Source: Bacteroidota bacterium
GTDB taxonomy: Bacteria; Bacteroidota; Bacteroidia; Bacteroidales; Prolixibacteraceae
Assembly: GCA_030698405.1 (NCBI GenBank)
Contig: JAUYMU010000112.1
Location: 16,554 to 80,553, forward strand
Direction of reading: 5' to 3'
Length of the DNA stretch: 64,000 bases
Shown here: piece by piece, positions 61,577 through 64,000 of the stretch
Layout of the letters: every line of letters begins with the position of its first letter
Position numbering within the stretch: position 1 is the first letter of the stretch
Notes under the pieces: generated by a model
What the model was told of the DNA's origin: nothing
The model's input: only the letters and a program-made list of their open reading frames with translations
Database searches by the model: none
Program-made: the position numbers and the translations under genes

Positions 61577-62776
61577 TTACTTACCCCAGTCCAGCAACCT
61601 TTGTTCGCCTTCAAGTTTGCGGATTTCGGTAATTTCCTGCGAGACTTCAACCACACCCCGGTAATTTCCATGTTCGTCGCGGATGGCGAAATACTGGATC
61701 AGGATAAATTCGCTTTTCATCTGAATCCAGAAACTGGCCTTGTCCTTTTCGCCGTTTCGGAAAGCCTCCACAATTTGCTCTACCACGTGCACACTTTCGG
61801 GCGGATGGCAGTTTTTCACCTCGCGACCAATGATCGAATTGGTGCGGCGGAAGATCCGTTTTTCAGGAGTAGAGAAAAATTTCACCATGCCAAACTCGTC
61901 AACGTAGGTGATGTCAACCGGTAAATGATTAAAAATGAGGACAATTTGTTCCGCAGATAAAAAGCCGGTTTTTAAGTCTATTTCTCCTGAAGGCGTGGTT
62001 TCGCTGGTCGAAGCTTCCTGTATTTTTATTTCAGGATGAATAAACGGAAAGCCGATTTCGATGCTGTGGTTCAGCAGCAAACTGAGTTCTTTTTCGGGAA
62101 TTAATTCGAGTGCGACCGGGAAAAGTATCCGTTCTTCGCGGAACCTGATGGCGTACATATCGAAAAACACATCGCCTGCCAGCCGGTTGAATTGTTTCAG
62201 ATCGAAACCAGGTTCGGCAAGCAACCCGACAATCGTTTTTATGTTTGCGCGAATATCGTCGTGAAGCGACCACATTACCTGCAAACAATAGTAATCGGGC
62301 ATGTAGGCTTCAATCAGCGGAAACAAAACATTTTCCTTGATCTGATAGTGCAGGTCCATTTTCGACAGATCGGCAAATTTTTCCCTCAACCCGTTCCGGA
62401 GCGCTTCGTTTTCATGATTTCGGTTAATTTCCTGCATCAACGGACGGATTGCTTTCAGGCGCAGGTCGAGCTGTTCGTTGTTTTGGATCAGGTAACCGGC
62501 CAGACTATCGGCCGCCGGGGCTGTGTATGGAAATTCACGAAGCGTTTTGTTCAAAAGGTTCAGCGCCTTGTTGATACCTTTTTTCAGGTCGTCCATCGGC
62601 AGTTTCAGGTGGAGCAGCCAATCGATCACAGTAATTACATCGGCAGGAGTGGCGCGACCAATCACATCCTTGTATTCGCCTACCATCGCCGGATTTATCT
62701 CACCCCGCACAGCTGCTTCGAAAAGTGCTGTCAACCGGGAGATACGCTGTTGTTTATGGTTGGTAAATTCTGACAT
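61577..62776 (-). CDS. DUF438 / hemerythrin / PAS domain protein
   Basis: 399 residues. Order: DUF438 (about 10-85; FEAAVRGEINPAMVGEYKDVIG), a hemerythrin-type HHE bundle (about 90-230; HYQIKENVLFPLIEAYMPD, MWSLHDDIRANI, REERILFPVALELIP) with candidate di-iron His and Glu ligands, then a PAS domain (about 270-395; LPVDITYVDEFGMVKFFSTPEKRIF, NCHPPESVHVVEQIV). Such proteins are thought to sense oxygen or NO through the di-iron site or a PAS-bound ligand. No output domain is present, so it acts through partners. Single-gene unit. Confidence 0.85.
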   Translation of the reverse strand: MSEFTNHKQQRISRLTALFEAAVRGEINPAMVGEYKDVIGRATPADVITVIDWLLHLKLPMDDLKKGINKALNLLNKTLREFPYTAPAADSLAGYLIQNNEQLDLRLKAIRPLMQEINRNHENEALRNGLREKFADLSKMDLHYQIKENVLFPLIEAYMPDYYCLQVMWSLHDDIRANIKTIVGLLAEPGFDLKQFNRLAGDVFFDMYAIRFREERILFPVALELIPEKELSLLLNHSIEIGFPFIHPEIKIQEASTSETTPSGEIDLKTGFLSAEQIVLIFNHLPVDITYVDEFGMVKFFSTPEKRIFRRTNSIIGREVKNCHPPESVHVVEQIVEAFRNGEKDKASFWIQMKSEFILIQYFAIRDEHGNYRGVVEVSQEITEIRKLEGEQRLLDWGK

Positions 62777-63432
62777 TTTATTTGTTTGGTTTAAACAGGT
62801 TGATATTAGCCTGTCCCGAAAAGTTCAAAGGTACGTCATTGCCGGTAACGAAGCAATTTGAACATTTAAAAAATCGTTAAAGAACTGATCCGATGACGGA
62901 AACTCGATGTCATCGGATCAGGGCATACTTCAAATCATTTCCAAACCGAACCTATAAAAATCTCATTCAAAGAACTGATCCGATGACGGAATTTGATTAT
63001 ATTTCTCGTTCAATATTTCTTATTCTTTCCATTTTCCATGTCGTCCGAAACATGGCAATTGCTTTGTTTGGCGCATTTCCGCGGACGGGTTGTTGTTTTC
63101 CCTTTTTTATCCGTCGCCTAAAGGCAGACAGCCTGTCCCGATTTTTATCGGGAGCAAAGGATATCAAGCATTTGATTATCAGCTCGCTTTTTCATCGCCC
63201 CATCGCCTTGTCACCCCCTCGCCTTGTCGCCCGCATCTTCTGACTCCTTATTTCTTATTTCTTATTTTTTTATTTTCCATTTTCCATTCCGTCCGAAATC
63301 TATTTTTCCTTTGAAAAACATTGTTCCGCGGACGGGTTTCACCCTTCATTCTCTTTGCTACTAAGGAATTGGGACATAATAACATTTACGATTTAGTTTG
63401 TTTATCTATTAAAAAAAGTTACTTTTGTCAGC
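62777..63432. other. Long intergenic region with direct and inverted repeats, no gene
   Basis: 656 bp. A 23-bp direct repeat AAAGAACTGATCCGATGACG... occurs at 62879-62901 and 62969-62991; the first copy also forms a hairpin with GTCATCGGATCA near 62909. Two longer similar stretches (TTTTCCAT, CGTCCGAAA, CCGCGGACGGGTTT) occur at about 63027-63095 and 63272-63343. 63101-63172 resembles the MITE/REP family (CGCCTAAAGGC, AGCAAAGGATATC). Open frames here are low-complexity and unconvincing. Confidence 0.65.
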
Positions 63433-64000
63433 ATGGAACCATCCTTACAAAAGTTACATCAAGAGCGATATAAAAAAACATTGCCCTTGCTTTCTGAAAA
63501 AGATCAACGTATAATCTTAGGCGGTGATGCGGAAGTTTTGGGACACGGTGGTGTCACATTAGTTTCTAAATTGTCTGGGGTTTCCCGGCCAACTATAATC
63601 TTGGGCAAGAAAGAATTAAACACTGTTATAGATACTGCTGGTACAACAAGAATCCGAAGGCCAGGTGGAGGCCGAAAAAAAGAAACTGTCAAACAGGAAG
63701 GTTTAGAAAATGCCTTGGGATTGCTCATGGAGCCTATAACGCGAGGTCACCCGGAATCAGTATTGATGTGGACATGTGTAAGTACCAGAAACTTAGCATT
63801 GATGTTGAAAGAAAAAGGTTATGATGTAAGTTATAAAATAGTGGGGCGTTTGTTATCAGAGATGGGGTACAGTCTTCAAGCCAATGTAAAAGGGTTTGAG
63901 GCTTCGGCTCAACATCCCGATAGAAATGAACAATTTCATTATATAAATACTCTAGCTACAAGTTACATTACAGAAAAGCAGCCTGTAATATCGGTGGACA
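63433..64000 (+). CDS. ISAzo13-type transposase, N-terminal part (runs off the window)
   Basis: ATG 63433; open to the right edge, 189 residues seen. LPLLSEKDQRIILGGDAEVLGHGG, VSRPTIILGKKEL, RIRRPGGGRKK, WTCVSTRNLALMLKEKGYDVSY and FEASAQHPDRNEQFHYIN are characteristic of ISAzo13 family transposases (HTH followed by the DDE domain, whose first Asp is at the edge in VISVD). The left end of the element is probably near 63360-63430; its terminal repeat cannot be checked without the right end. Confidence 0.88.
   Translation, partial: MEPSLQKLHQERYKKTLPLLSEKDQRIILGGDAEVLGHGGVTLVSKLSGVSRPTIILGKKELNTVIDTAGTTRIRRPGGGRKKETVKQEGLENALGLLMEPITRGHPESVLMWTCVSTRNLALMLKEKGYDVSYKIVGRLLSEMGYSLQANVKGFEASAQHPDRNEQFHYINTLATSYITEKQPVISVD

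Noticed and set aside
62192..62773. 193-codon open frame opposite the DUF438 gene
   Set aside because: Antisense shadow of a gene with clear domains.
62893..63314. Open frames in the region before the ISAzo13-type gene
   Set aside because: They lie in repeats and pyrimidine-rich sequence and show no conserved motif.

Overview
The window looks like a chromosome segment of a Bacteroidota bacterium, probably class Bacteroidia (Marinilabiliales-like; this rank is inference). The evidence is: type IX secretion (T9SS) C-terminal sorting domains on several secreted proteins, promoters of the TTG-N19/20-TAnnTTTG type, no Shine-Dalgarno signals, many signal-peptide-bearing glycosidases, a CarboxypepD_reg/OMP_b-brl TonB-dependent receptor and DUF6048/DUF6452. 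A HydG gene points to an anaerobic or facultative fermentative life. I saw no rRNA, tRNA or CRISPR array.

Layout. 1-11.8 kb is a glycan-degradation locus: an ADP-ribosylglycohydrolase-fold lipoprotein, GH27, a beta-helix protein, a GDPD-GH16 fusion, GH16, GH29, and a divergent, apparently N-truncated clan-A glycosidase. 12-19 kb holds an exported sugar-isomerase-like protein, an exported O-methyltransferase, an APC permease, a Spy-like protein, proline dehydrogenase, an OmpH/Skp-like protein and a GT2 enzyme whose 3' end is hit by an insertion sequence (19.16-21.50 kb) with a probable -1 frameshift. 21.5-25.6 kb holds a 307-bp MITE with target duplication, a duplicated 3' end of dihydroorotase, a T9SS cargo gene, dihydroorotase and a polyprenol-phosphate mannosyltransferase-like GT2. 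25.9-27.5 kb is a three-gene overlapping operon (TIGR04255 / unknown / DUF7689-like). 27.6-33.2 kb has a YncE-phosphoesterase protein and a TonB receptor. 33.3-40.8 kb is an acetate-uptake neighbourhood: ActP/YjcH, Crp-like regulator, metallophosphoesterase, sCache-PAS-CBS-nucleotidyltransferase sensor and a SatP-type channel. 41-50 kb has AhpC and two Tat-exported Gfo/Idh/MocA oxidoreductases. Between those two lie a duplicated 3' end of the first, a candidate toxin-antitoxin pair, and an operon joining an exported YidD-like protein with LolA-like and TPR proteins. 50-64 kb is mostly housekeeping (mutarotase, Ung, RmuC, HydG, LepA, DUF438/hemerythrin/PAS), with a RelE-type TA pair in front of rmuC, tandem small Cys/Lys-rich secreted proteins, REP-like palindromes and the start of an ISAzo13-type transposase.

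The strongest unexplained signal is that two unrelated genes (dihydroorotase and a Gfo/Idh oxidoreductase) show the same architecture: intact gene, short cargo, then an extra in-frame copy of the last ~200-235 coding bases of that gene. This looks like one repeated insertion mechanism acting at protein-gene 3' ends. Other leads are the exported YidD/LolA-like operon, the TIGR04255-DUF7689 operon and the sensor-nucleotidyltransferase of the acetate region.
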